A DNA stretch of 64,000 bases from Ruminococcaceae bacterium UBA7080 (GTDB lineage: Bacteria; Bacillota; Clostridia; Oscillospirales; Acutalibacteraceae): positions 13,112 through 77,111 of the forward strand of contig DKZG01000008.1 in the NCBI GenBank assembly GCA_002493595.1, given 5' to 3'. Every line of letters begins with the position of its first letter. The stretch's first letter is position 1. Shown here one piece after another: positions 41,354 through 49,465 of this stretch. The translations under genes were made by a program, and so were the position numbers. The notes below the pieces were generated by a model, which was not told the DNA's origin, searched no databases, and saw only the letters and a program-made list of their open reading frames with translations.

Positions 41354-41698
41354 ATGAAAGCAAGACTTCCAAAGGGAATGGGTGCAGGCCCGCAAAATAT
41401 GCAGACAATGCTTCGTCAGGCACAGAAAATGCAGGAAGATATTGAGGCCAAAAAAGCAGAGCTTGAGGAAAAGGAATATGTGGTTTCGTCAGGCGGCGGA
41501 ATGGTTGAAATTACCGTTAAGGGTAATCATGAGGTGAGAGCAATCGGTCTCAATCCGGAGGTTGTTGACCCTGATGATGTTGAAATGCTTGAAGATATGC
41601 TGGTGGCTGCATTTAACGAGGCTATGCGTCAGATTGACGAAGAGTCGGAGCGAGAGCTTGAAAAGGTAACCGGCGGGCTCAATATTCCGGGACTTTAA
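41354..41698 (+). CDS. YbaB/EbfC nucleoid-associated protein
   Basis: The 114-residue protein has the YbaB pattern MLRQAQKMQEDIEAKKAELEEKEYVVSSGGGMVEITVKGNHEV in blocks and ends NIPGL. It binds DNA as a dimer and in most bacteria is encoded between dnaX and recR, as here. The first 12 residues are Gly/Pro-rich. Its exact role is unsettled. Confidence 0.95.
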   Translation: MKARLPKGMGAGPQNMQTMLRQAQKMQEDIEAKKAELEEKEYVVSSGGGMVEITVKGNHEVRAIGLNPEVVDPDDVEMLEDMLVAAFNEAMRQIDEESERELEKVTGGLNIPGL

Positions 41699-41708
41699 AT
41701 TGCATCTT

Positions 41709-41737
41709 TTTTCATTATACTGCGTTACTGATATAAT
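41709..41737 (+). promoter_or_regulatory. Probable promoter of recR-smpB
   Basis: TTTTCA (41709-41714), 17 bases and TATAAT (41732-41737) with a TGA extension. The rest of 41738-41859 shows no other feature. Confidence 0.5.
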
Positions 41738-41859
41738 TCCATCTGATTAACATATCTTTTGTATGTTTTTGTCGATGAAATTTTATCAAATCCCGGTTTA
41801 ATGAAGAATCCGATAATTTATCTTCATTTTTCGTTTCGTTTAGGAATTCAGAGGTAGTT

Positions 41860-42459
41860 ATGGCGTTTAATCTTGCACCGCTGCAAAATTTAATAGATCA
41901 GTTTGAGCGTATGCAGGGCATTGGTCACAAAACCGCCCAGCGTATGGCATTTTATGTTCTCGGCCTTTCGGATACTGAAGCCGGAGAGTTTGCTAAGGCC
42001 ATTACCGATGCACATACTAAAATAAAGCAATGCAGCGTTTGCTGTGACCTTGCCGATGATGCACTTTGTCCGATATGCAAAAGCAATACAAGAGATAAAA
42101 GTGTCATTTGTGTTGTTGAGGATCCTCGCGATGTGGCAGCAATTGAGCGTACGCACGAATATAACGGGACTTATCATGTGCTTCACGGCGCAATCTCGCC
42201 TATGGATAATATAGGTCCTGACCAAATCAGAATTAAAGAATTGGTTGCAAGGCTCGGTGATGATACTGTCGAGGAGGTTATTATGGCTACGAATCCGACA
42301 GTTGAGGGCGAAGCAACTGCTATGTATATAAGCAGACTGCTTAAACCGATGGGAATTACCGTCAGCAGGCTTGCATACGGTGTGCCTGTGGGCGCTGATT
42401 TGGAATATGCGGATGAGGTAACTCTTTCCCGTGCTATTGAGGGCAGAAGCCTGATTTAA
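41860..42459 (+). CDS. recR: Recombination protein RecR
   Basis: The 199-residue protein has the RecR helix-hairpin-helix (FERMQGIGHKTAQRMAFYVL), a four-Cys zinc finger (CSVCCDLADDALCPIC) and a Toprim domain (VICVVEDPRDVAAIE...ATNPTVEGEATAMYI). It works with RecF/RecO in loading RecA at gaps. GAGGTAG precedes the ATG. Confidence 0.97.
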   Translation: MAFNLAPLQNLIDQFERMQGIGHKTAQRMAFYVLGLSDTEAGEFAKAITDAHTKIKQCSVCCDLADDALCPICKSNTRDKSVICVVEDPRDVAAIERTHEYNGTYHVLHGAISPMDNIGPDQIRIKELVARLGDDTVEEVIMATNPTVEGEATAMYISRLLKPMGITVSRLAYGVPVGADLEYADEVTLSRAIEGRSLI

Positions 42460-42479
42460 ATAATTGAGGAGTGATAGAC

Positions 42480-42956
42480 TTGGATAAGAATGAAAAACAG
42501 ATTATTGCAAATAATAAAAAAGCCTATCACGATTATTTTGTGCTTGAAACCTATGAAGCAGGAATTGAGCTTTTCGGCACTGAGATCAAATCAATCAGAA
42601 ATGGCAGAGTTAATTTAAAGGATAGCTTTTGCAGTGTTGATGACGGTGAAATGTTTGTGATTGGCATGCATATTTCGCCTTATGAAATGGGTAATCGCTT
42701 TAATCGCGACCCTATGCGCAAAAAAAGGCTTCTGCTTCATAAGAGAGAAATCATGAAGCTTTTTGGTCAGTCGCAGCAGCAGGGTTTGTCTATCATTCCA
42801 CTGAGCCTTTATTTGTTAAAGGGAAGGGCAAAACTTGAAATCGGCCTCTGCAAAGGTAAAAAGCTTTATGACAAACGAGCTGTTCAGGCAAAAAAGGATT
42901 CTGACAGACAGATTGAAAGAGTAATTAAAGAGAATTATCATGACTCAAAATACTAA
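42480..42956 (+). CDS. smpB: SsrA-binding protein SmpB
   Basis: The 158-residue protein binds tmRNA and delivers it to stalled ribosomes. Motifs are the NNKKAYHDYFVLETYEAGIELFGTEIKSIRNGRVNLKD block, HKREI, GRAKLEIGLCKGKKLYDKR and a basic C-terminal tail. Translation likely starts at TTG 42480, 8 bases after GAGGAG, since the family N-terminus begins there. The tmRNA gene follows by 3 bases. Confidence 0.96.
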   Translation: MDKNEKQIIANNKKAYHDYFVLETYEAGIELFGTEIKSIRNGRVNLKDSFCSVDDGEMFVIGMHISPYEMGNRFNRDPMRKKRLLLHKREIMKLFGQSQQQGLSIIPLSLYLLKGRAKLEIGLCKGKKLYDKRAVQAKKDSDRQIERVIKENYHDSKY

Positions 42957-42959
42957 TAT

Positions 42960-43312
42960 GGGGATGAAAGGCTTTCGACAGGGTCGTTGAGCCTTGGTCA
43001 GCGAGTAGCGGAGTTGCACCGCTTTAAAAGTAACACTTAAAATTAACTGACAAAAATAGATCAGTAGCTCTTGCTGCTTAATTAAGCGGCTTGCGTTCTC
43101 TCACAGAGTGCCACGGCTGTGTGCAGAGCGTCGACTTAGTGGCGAACTTGAATGGAAGAGTGTCCCGGCTTTCATCAGGAATTAGGGAATACCGTAGGCT
43201 GAAGGCTGTTTGCCGCCGTTAGCTGAGGGGATAACATAAAAGACAAACTATACTCGTAGAGCCCTTGGCAAGACGATTTTGGACGCGAGTTCAATTCTCG
43301 CCATCTCCACCA
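42960..43312 (+). ncRNA. ssrA: Transfer-messenger RNA
   Basis: The ends form the tRNA-like acceptor stem, GGGGATG at 42960-42966 with CATCTCC at 43302-43308, then ACCA. A T-arm GCGAG-TTCAATT-CTCGC precedes it. The tag frame ends GCT CTT GCT GCT TAA (ALAA) at 43081, probably resuming at ACT 43046 to give TDKNRSVALAA. It sits directly after smpB. It rescues ribosomes stalled on broken mRNA. Confidence 0.97.
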
Positions 43313-43359
43313 AAAAAGACACCGAGGGTGTCTTTTTTTATATAATGCGAGAATTGAAC
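43292..43359 (+). repeat. Direct repeat copy 1: tmRNA 3' end plus terminator
   Basis: This unit runs from the T-arm (CAATTCTCGCC) through CATCTCCACCA, a terminator, and ends GCGAGAATTGAAC. Its outer ends CAATTCTCGC and GCGAGAATTG are inverted repeats. An almost identical copy lies 82 bp downstream. Confidence 0.85.
43312..43339 (+). terminator. tmRNA terminator
   Basis: AAAAAAGACACC-GAG-GGTGTCTTTTTTT begins at the last base of the tmRNA CCA end. Confidence 0.92.
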
Positions 43360-43441
43360 AGGTCAATGCGAAGCATAGAGACAGTCCGGGGGACTGTTTC
43401 GGTGACCGCGTGCGTGTCGGCGAGCGCAGAAGCGAGCCGAG

Positions 43442-43510
43442 CAATTTCGCCATCTCCACCAAAAAAAGACACCGAGGGTGTCTTTTTTATATATAGTGCG
43501 AGAATTGAAC
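43442..43510 (+). repeat. Direct repeat copy 2 of tmRNA 3' end plus terminator
   Basis: It differs from copy 1 by a few bases (CAATTTCGCC at the start, one extra A, TATATAGTGCG near the end) and carries the same CCATCTCCACCA and terminator. The intervening 82 bases are locally G+C-rich and contain an ACAGTCC-GGGG-GACTGT-like hairpin at 43380-43397. This arrangement looks like an integration scar at the tmRNA 3' end. Confidence 0.8.
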
Positions 43511-43580
43511 TCGCAATAGCAAAAAATCACAACTTTTATTTGTGTCTCATAGGATAAACTATATGAAACGGAGTGATTTT

Positions 43581-44087
43581 TTGAGTGGAAAGAATACAAG
43601 CAGGTCAAGAGCCTTTTTGTCGCTGACAAACTGCCGGGCAAATGCATCGGCAATAATCAAGGGAAGCGAAAAATATGCCTGTATTAAAGGTGCGGTAAAG
43701 TTCTATCAAACAAGATTCGGAACATTGGTTGCAGCGGAGGTTTTCGGTTTGCCGAGCAATCAGAACCGGTGCAGCAATGATATTTTTGGTTTTCATATTC
43801 ACAGCGGAGAACGCTGCTGCGGGAATGATGAAGATCCGTTTGCCGATGCGAAATCGCATTATAATCCCAACAACTGTGATCATCCTTGTCATGCCGGCGA
43901 TTTGCCGCCGCTTTTCGGAAATAACGGGTATGCATTTTCTGTATTTCTTACGGACAGATTTTCGGTGGATGAGGTTAAAGGGAAAACGATTATCATTCAT
44001 TCCGATCCAGATGATTTTACCACGCAGCCTTCAGGCAATTCAGGAGAAAAAATGGCATGCGGTGAAATAAAATCTATTATATGCTGA
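43581..44087 (+). CDS. Cu/Zn superoxide dismutase-like protein
   Basis: The 168-residue protein matches the Cu/Zn SOD family: KGAVKFYQTRFGTLVAAEV, GFHIHSGERC with two His copper ligands, then HYNPNNCDHPCHAGDLPPLFGNNG with bridging and zinc ligands, and IIIHSDPDDFTTQPSGNSGEKMACGEI. The disulfide cysteines are present. It lacks a signal peptide, unlike periplasmic SodC. A TTG start at 43581 fits GGAGTG 5 bases upstream; an ATG 18 bases earlier is possible. Whether it is an active dismutase is untested. Confidence 0.83.
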   Translation: MSGKNTSRSRAFLSLTNCRANASAIIKGSEKYACIKGAVKFYQTRFGTLVAAEVFGLPSNQNRCSNDIFGFHIHSGERCCGNDEDPFADAKSHYNPNNCDHPCHAGDLPPLFGNNGYAFSVFLTDRFSVDEVKGKTIIIHSDPDDFTTQPSGNSGEKMACGEIKSIIC

Positions 44088-44114
44088 GGATTGGATTATA
44101 AATATCTATAGTGT

Positions 44115-44151
44115 AAGGCTGTTTCGGGTTTGAAGCAGCCTTTATTTTTTT
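44115..44151 (+). terminator. Terminator after the SOD-like gene
   Basis: An 11-bp stem AAGGCTGTTTC / GAAGCAGCCTT with a GGGTTT loop, followed by TATTTTTTT. Confidence 0.9.
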
Positions 44152-44168
44152 GCATTTGGGGTTTAAAC

Positions 44169-44197
44169 TTGACACTATAATAATTATAATATATAAT
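44169..44197 (+). promoter_or_regulatory. Consensus promoter of greA-lysS
   Basis: TTGACA (44169-44174), 17 bases and TATAAT (44192-44197), matching the consensus at every position. Confidence 0.92.
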
Positions 44198-44232
44198 AAA
44201 ATGATTAAAAAATGCGATAAGGAGTTTTTATT

Positions 44233-44700
44233 ATGGCAACAAAACAATTTAAAATGACTGCAGCAGGTAAGGCAGAGCTTGAAAAAGAATTAGACCGTCT
44301 TAAAACCGAAGGCAGAATAGATATAGCAGAAAAGCTTAAGGTTGCGCGCTCATACGGTGACCTTTCGGAGAACAGTGAGTACGATGAAGCTAAATCAGAG
44401 CAGGCTAAAATTGAAGCTCGTATCAGCGAGCTTGAATATCAGCTTGATAATTCCGTGATTATTGATACCGCAGATTCGGATACAGTAAGTATGGGTTCAA
44501 AGGTAACTGTTATCAGAAAGAATGATAATACCGAAGCAACCTATGAAATTGTAGGCTTTGCACAGTCAAATCCTTCAGACGGCAAAATTTCCGACGAAAG
44601 TCCTGTAGGCAAGGCACTTATCGGTGCAAAGGTGGGTGCAACAGTTGTGGTTGAAGCTCCGATTGGAAATTTGGAACTTGAGATCAAGACAATAGATTAA
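44233..44700 (+). CDS. greA: Transcription elongation factor GreA
   Basis: The 155-residue protein has the antiparallel coiled-coil with the tip acidic residues (GDLSENSEYDEAKSEQ) that enter the RNA polymerase secondary channel, and a C-terminal FKBP-like domain (VGKALIGAKVGATVVVEAP). It rescues backtracked polymerase by stimulating RNA cleavage. AAGGAG precedes the ATG. It is co-transcribed with lysS, a common clostridial pair. Confidence 0.97.
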   Translation: MATKQFKMTAAGKAELEKELDRLKTEGRIDIAEKLKVARSYGDLSENSEYDEAKSEQAKIEARISELEYQLDNSVIIDTADSDTVSMGSKVTVIRKNDNTEATYEIVGFAQSNPSDGKISDESPVGKALIGAKVGATVVVEAPIGNLELEIKTID

Positions 44701-44721
44701 TTTTTATACGAGGTAAGATAT

Positions 44722-46560
44722 ATGGCAGGAAAGTTTGAAATCACCAAGAGCGGTGAAGGCACTTTCACATTTGAATTTTTTGTTGATGACAAGTCAGTCG
44801 GCACAAGTCCTGTTTTCGAGAAGGAGGATATGTGTAAGAGAGGTGTTAAGGCTGTTAAAAAGAACAGCAGAATGAAAGTGCAGAATACTCTTCAGAATGA
44901 TGAGGAGAAGACAAATCCAAAATATCTTGTAGAGTCTGATGGTGACAGAGTTAAATATACGCTCTTTCTTCAGACCGGAGCTGCTGCACTTGAGGGCAGT
45001 GCCGGCAGTGAGGCAGAAGCGCTGGAGAATATCGAGAAAATCGGCAGTAATGCCAATGCTGCACCTATGGCTATGGCTGAGGTAGTTCTTTCTGAAAATG
45101 AACAGAAGCAGATTCGTATTAATAAGCTCAGAGAACTTCAGGATAAGGGTAATGACCCGTTTGAAATTACCAAGGCTGAGCAAACACACAGTGCAGCTCA
45201 GATTAATGAAAGTTTTGAGGAGCTCCAAGATAAGGACGTATCCATTTGCGGGCGTATTATGACCTGGAGAGATATGGGTAAGGCAAACTTCGTAGATATT
45301 CATGACAGGACCGGAAGAATTCAGGTTTATGTACGCATGAATGATATCGGTGAAGAGGCATTTAAGGAATTTAAGAAATGGGATTTAGGCGATATTGTTC
45401 AAGTTGACGGCTTTGTATTTAAAACACGAACCGGTGAGATTTCTGTTCACGCCAAGAAGATTACATTACTCTCAAAATCCTTGCTGCCTTTGCCTGAGAA
45501 GTTTCATGGCTTGACGGATACCGATACTCGCTATAGAAAGCGTTATCTTGATATGATCATGAATCCTAATGTTAAGGATACATTCATTAAGCGTTCTAAA
45601 ATTATTTCATCAATCAGGTCTTATCTGGACAACCTTGGTTTTGTTGAGGTTGAAACTCCTATGCTGAATGTTATCGCCGGCGGCGCTGCAGCAAGGCCAT
45701 TTATCACGCATCACAATACACTTGATATGGATATGTATCTGCGTATAGCGACCGAGCTTTATCTCAAGCGTCTTATTGTAGGCGGTATGGAAAGAGTGTA
45801 TGAAATCGGACGTAATTTCAGAAATGAGGGTATGGATGTAAGACATAATCCGGAATTCACCTGTATTGAGCTTTATCAGGCGTATACCGATTATTACGGC
45901 ATGATGGATATAGCAGAGGCGCTGATAAGAAATGCGGCAAACGAAGTATGTGACGGTAACCTTCACATTACGTTTAACGGTACTGAAATTGATCTTGAAA
46001 CGCCGTTTGCACGTATGACGATGGTAGAGGCCGTTAAAAAATTCAGCGGTGTTGATTTTGCTGAATTCATGTCAGACAATGCAAAGGCGATAGAAATTGC
46101 CAAGCAAAAGGGCATTGAAATTGAAACAGGCAAGGCAACCTGGGGCGATATTCTTAATTCCTTTTTTGAGGAGTTTGTTGAAGCAAACCTTGTTCAACCA
46201 ACATTTATTATGGATTATCCTGTTGAAATCAGTCCGCTCACAAAGAGGAAGCCGGATTGCCCCGTGCTTACCGAAAGATTTGAACTTTTCATTCTCGGCG
46301 GTGAGTATGGCAATGCTTATTCCGAGTTAAATGACCCTATTGATCAGATGTCGCGTTTTGAGGCTCAAATGAAGCTCAGAGAGGCAGGAGACGACGAGGC
46401 CAATATGATAGACCACGATTTTGTAACTGCACTTGAGTACGGTATGCCTCCTACAGGCGGTCTCGGTATAGGTATTGACAGACTCGTAATGCTTCTGACA
46501 GATAACTATTCAATCAGGGATGTTTTGCTGTTCCCCACAATGAAACCGCTTGATAAATAA
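44722..46560 (+). CDS. lysS: Lysyl-tRNA synthetase with N-terminal DUF1508-like extension
   Basis: From about residue 118 this is a normal class II LysRS: an OB-fold anticodon-binding domain, then motif 2 YEIGRNFRNEGMDVRHNPEFT and motif 3 GGLGIGIDRLVMLLT. It charges tRNA-Lys. The first 115 residues are extra. They resemble one or two DUF1508 (YegP) repeats: GKFEITKSGEGTFTFEFF...GVKAVKKNS, and a weaker KYLVESDGDRVKYTLFL...NIEKIGSNA. No ribosome binding site supports an internal start, so the fusion seems genuine. Total length is 612 versus about 490-500 usually. Confidence 0.93.
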   Translation: MAGKFEITKSGEGTFTFEFFVDDKSVGTSPVFEKEDMCKRGVKAVKKNSRMKVQNTLQNDEEKTNPKYLVESDGDRVKYTLFLQTGAAALEGSAGSEAEALENIEKIGSNANAAPMAMAEVVLSENEQKQIRINKLRELQDKGNDPFEITKAEQTHSAAQINESFEELQDKDVSICGRIMTWRDMGKANFVDIHDRTGRIQVYVRMNDIGEEAFKEFKKWDLGDIVQVDGFVFKTRTGEISVHAKKITLLSKSLLPLPEKFHGLTDTDTRYRKRYLDMIMNPNVKDTFIKRSKIISSIRSYLDNLGFVEVETPMLNVIAGGAAARPFITHHNTLDMDMYLRIATELYLKRLIVGGMERVYEIGRNFRNEGMDVRHNPEFTCIELYQAYTDYYGMMDIAEALIRNAANEVCDGNLHITFNGTEIDLETPFARMTMVEAVKKFSGVDFAEFMSDNAKAIEIAKQKGIEIETGKATWGDILNSFFEEFVEANLVQPTFIMDYPVEISPLTKRKPDCPVLTERFELFILGGEYGNAYSELNDPIDQMSRFEAQMKLREAGDDEANMIDHDFVTALEYGMPPTGGLGIGIDRLVMLLTDNYSIRDVLLFPTMKPLDK

Positions 46561-46596
46561 GACGTTCATTTTTACAGCTTTTTGCAGGAAACGATT

Positions 46597-47088
46597 ATGA
46601 ATAAAAATATTGATAAGGATGTTATTCTTAAGGCAATTGCTCCTTGTGCTTTTTGTTGCTTTACCTGTGCAGCAATGAAGGACGGCATCATTGAAAAATC
46701 CTCAAAACAACTGCTGTATTATCTTGAAGGGTATTATGAATTTAACAGGATAAATTTGCCGCTCAGATACAGAGGCTTCAGCAAAAGGTTAAAAGCCTTG
46801 AACAGGGAACTTGAAAAAATGTCTGACAGGCCGTGCTTAGGCTGCAGGGCGGGGGCTGATAAAAGGTGCTGTATTCCTGACTGCTTTATCTTGGAATGTG
46901 CAAAAACGCATAAAGTTGATTTTTGCGGACAGTGTGCAGAATTCCCTTGCAGCAGGGCAATGGATTTTTTTAAAGGGAAGAATTTAGAACAGTGGATAAA
47001 GAATAACAATCGAATAAGAGAAAGTTCAGCAGAGGAGTATTACGCATTTGCTGTTTCAAAATCGCATTATCATTTTTTTGCTGAGTAA
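46597..47088 (+). CDS. Cysteine-rich DUF3795-like protein
   Basis: The roughly 163-residue protein has CAFCCFTCAAMKDG near the N-terminus, PCLGCRAGADKRCCIPDCFILECA in the middle and FCGQCAEFPC, a pattern typical of DUF3795 proteins thought to bind metal. No function is known. The ATG at 46597 follows AGGAAA by 6 bases. It lies 36 bases after lysS and may be part of that transcript. Confidence 0.78.
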   Translation: MNKNIDKDVILKAIAPCAFCCFTCAAMKDGIIEKSSKQLLYYLEGYYEFNRINLPLRYRGFSKRLKALNRELEKMSDRPCLGCRAGADKRCCIPDCFILECAKTHKVDFCGQCAEFPCSRAMDFFKGKNLEQWIKNNNRIRESSAEEYYAFAVSKSHYHFFAE

Positions 47089-47140
47089 TTGTTTTTTATC
47101 GGCTGTTATATAATAATCTACATAAAGAAGGTATAATAAA

Positions 47141-48802
47141 ATGAGATCAGATTTAATTAAGGAAGGTCCTTCAAGAGCACCGCACCGTTCGCTTCTCAGA
47201 GCACTCGGTATTGATGAACTTGAAATGAAAAGACCTTTTGTTGCAGTTGTAAATTCAAAAAGTGATTACATTCCGGGTCATATGCACCTAGATAAAATCG
47301 CGGAGCAGGTTAAGGCCGGCATTAGAAATGCAGGCGGTGTTCCGTTTGAATTTAATACAATAGGTGTTTGCGACGGTATTGCAATGAATCACAGAGGTAT
47401 GAAGTATTCTCTTTGTTCAAGAGAGCTTATTGCAGACAGTATTGAGGTTATGCTGACAGCTCATCCTCTTGATGCAATTGTGTTTATTCCAAACTGTGAT
47501 AAGATTGTTCCGGGAATGCTGTTGGCAGCGTGCAGGCTTAATTTGCCATGTATATTTATAAGCGGCGGTCCTATGCTTCCGGGCAAGAGTACGGAGACTG
47601 AAAACCGTATTGGCCTTTCAGAGCAGTTTGAATATGTAGGTGCCAATGCCGTAGGGAAAATGAGTCTTGAAAATCTTGAGTCCTGTGCATTTACCGCTTG
47701 TCCTACCTGTGGCTCATGCTCGGGTATGTATACAGCCAATTCAATGAACTGCCTTACTGAAACAATCGGTATGTCACTTCCGGGTTCAGGTACCATTCCT
47801 GCTGTTATGAGTGCAAGGCTCAGACTTGCAAAAATGGCAGGTGAAAGGGTTATGGACCTTCTTAAGGAGGATATTAAGCCGTCCGATATTATAACTGAAA
47901 AAGCAATTGAAAATGCGATGCGTACAGACATGGCAATCGGTTGCTCAACCAATACAATTTTACATCTTACTGCAATTGCTCATGCAGCAGGTCACGATAT
48001 TAATCTTGATGATCTTGATGCATACGGCAGAAAAACACCGCAGATTTGCAAACTTAATCCGGCATCGTCTGTATTTATTACCGACCTTAATGATGTAGGT
48101 GGTATTCAGGCAGTAATGAAAGAGCTTGCTAAAGGCGGCATGATTAATACCGATGCACTTACAGTAAACGGCACTGTTGCAGACAGAATTGCCAAGGCTC
48201 CCGATGCGGATGGCGATATTATACGTGAACTTGGTTCTCCTTTTTCGGCAGACGGCGGAATTGCTGTTCTTAAGGGCAATCTTGCTGAGGATGGTGCTGT
48301 TGTTAAAAAGGGTGCGGTTGCTCCGGAAATGATGCAGCATAAGGGTCCTGCTAAGTGCTATAACAGTGAGGAAGAGGCTATTGCTGCAATAAACGGCGGC
48401 AAGGTTGTTGCCGGTGATGTAGTTGTTATTCGTTATGAAGGACCTAAGGGCGGACCGGGTATGAGAGAAATGCTTTCACCGACATCTGCTATTATCGGTA
48501 TGGGTCTGGGTTCATCTGTTGCACTTCTTACGGACGGACGTTTTTCAGGTGCAACCCGCGGAGCATCAATCGGTCATGTTAGCCCTGAGGCTGCCATGGG
48601 CGGTACAATTGCTCTTGTTGAGGATGGCGATGAGATTGAAATCGATATTCCGGCAAGAGTGCTTAAGGTGAATGTGTCGGATGAAATTTTAGCTGAGCGT
48701 AGGGCAAAATGGCAGCCTCCCGTGCAGCAGCTTTCGGGATATCTTAAGAGATATGCTCAGCATGTAACAAGCGGTGCCAAGGGTGCAGTGTTTGAGGATT
48801 AG
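47141..48802 (+). CDS. ilvD: Dihydroxy-acid dehydratase
   Basis: The 553-residue iron-sulfur enzyme dehydrates dihydroxy acids in valine and isoleucine synthesis. Signatures are CDKIVPGMLLA with a cluster cysteine, CPTCGSCSGMYTANSMNC with the second, and SLLTDGRFSGATRG-like (LLTDGRFSGATRGASIGHVSPEA). Length is normal. AAGAAGG precedes the ATG; TATAAT at 47109 may be its -10 box. No other ilv gene is nearby. Confidence 0.97.
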   Translation: MRSDLIKEGPSRAPHRSLLRALGIDELEMKRPFVAVVNSKSDYIPGHMHLDKIAEQVKAGIRNAGGVPFEFNTIGVCDGIAMNHRGMKYSLCSRELIADSIEVMLTAHPLDAIVFIPNCDKIVPGMLLAACRLNLPCIFISGGPMLPGKSTETENRIGLSEQFEYVGANAVGKMSLENLESCAFTACPTCGSCSGMYTANSMNCLTETIGMSLPGSGTIPAVMSARLRLAKMAGERVMDLLKEDIKPSDIITEKAIENAMRTDMAIGCSTNTILHLTAIAHAAGHDINLDDLDAYGRKTPQICKLNPASSVFITDLNDVGGIQAVMKELAKGGMINTDALTVNGTVADRIAKAPDADGDIIRELGSPFSADGGIAVLKGNLAEDGAVVKKGAVAPEMMQHKGPAKCYNSEEEAIAAINGGKVVAGDVVVIRYEGPKGGPGMREMLSPTSAIIGMGLGSSVALLTDGRFSGATRGASIGHVSPEAAMGGTIALVEDGDEIEIDIPARVLKVNVSDEILAERRAKWQPPVQQLSGYLKRYAQHVTSGAKGAVFED

Positions 48803-48813
48803 GAGTCAGCTCT

Positions 48814-49464
48814 ATGGGTGGCGGAAAGAGAAGAAAAAAGCATAAAGCGGGTATATTCGGTAGATATATAATATATATTATTTCTTTCCTTATAATATCT
48901 TTAACAGTAACTGCTGCCGCTTTTCTTATTGCTGAAAAGCCTGTGACGGATTTTGTGCATAAGCTTGAGGATAGATTTCCGATGAGAGTGCGCGATATAT
49001 CCTCAAATGTTGAGGCTGGCAGCAGGGAAGCTCAATACATTGGAATGTATGGCAAAAAAACGGGAAATGTTGTAATTGATGACTGCGGTGTAAACTGTGA
49101 TGTCTATTATGGTGACAATCGTGTTTCTATGCGAAAAGGTGCGGGTCTTCATGTTTCGGACAAAAACGCCGGTGATATAAAAGGTATATTTTTAAAAGGA
49201 TATGATGAAACGCATTTTGCAGGTTTAAAATATGCAAAAAAAGGAAGCGTAATCATTTTTTGCCTGAAGGATGAAAAGAGTCAGAAAGAGATTACGGCAA
49301 AGTATCTGATTAAAGACATAAAATATGTGTCGCCCGGTGAGGACACTTATCAGCCCAAGAATGCAGAAGAACTTGTGCTTTGCAGTATTTTTTCCGACTT
49401 TTCGAAGCACAGCGGTGAATACCTCTACATTATTGCCGATAAAGCAGACAGGGAGGTAAGCTGA
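48814..49464 (+). CDS. Sortase-like membrane protein with degenerate active site
   Basis: The 216-residue protein has a basic start, one membrane helix at about 18-40 and a sortase-fold domain: NVVIDDCGVNCDVYYGDNRVSMRKGAGLH, then FLKGYDETHFAGLKYAKKGSVI, and EELVLCSIF with Cys190. In active sortases the second block reads GHxxTFF; here Tyr130 replaces the catalytic His, and no Arg follows in the last strand. It is therefore probably inactive as a transpeptidase or uses another chemistry. It is 11 bases after ilvD and followed by a membrane protein gene. Confidence 0.7.
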   Translation: MGGGKRRKKHKAGIFGRYIIYIISFLIISLTVTAAAFLIAEKPVTDFVHKLEDRFPMRVRDISSNVEAGSREAQYIGMYGKKTGNVVIDDCGVNCDVYYGDNRVSMRKGAGLHVSDKNAGDIKGIFLKGYDETHFAGLKYAKKGSVIIFCLKDEKSQKEITAKYLIKDIKYVSPGEDTYQPKNAEELVLCSIFSDFSKHSGEYLYIIADKADREVS

Positions 49465-49465
49465 T

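Noticed and set aside
43360..43441. A tRNA or second tmRNA fragment between the two repeats
   Set aside because: Apart from a simple hairpin and high G+C content there is no cloverleaf; only the 3' end of tmRNA is duplicated.
43175..43653. Open frames of about 90 residues on both strands around 43.2-43.65 kb
   Set aside because: They run through the tmRNA, its terminators and the repeat copies, have no ribosome binding sites and encode terminator-derived repeats such as KKDTEGVFF.
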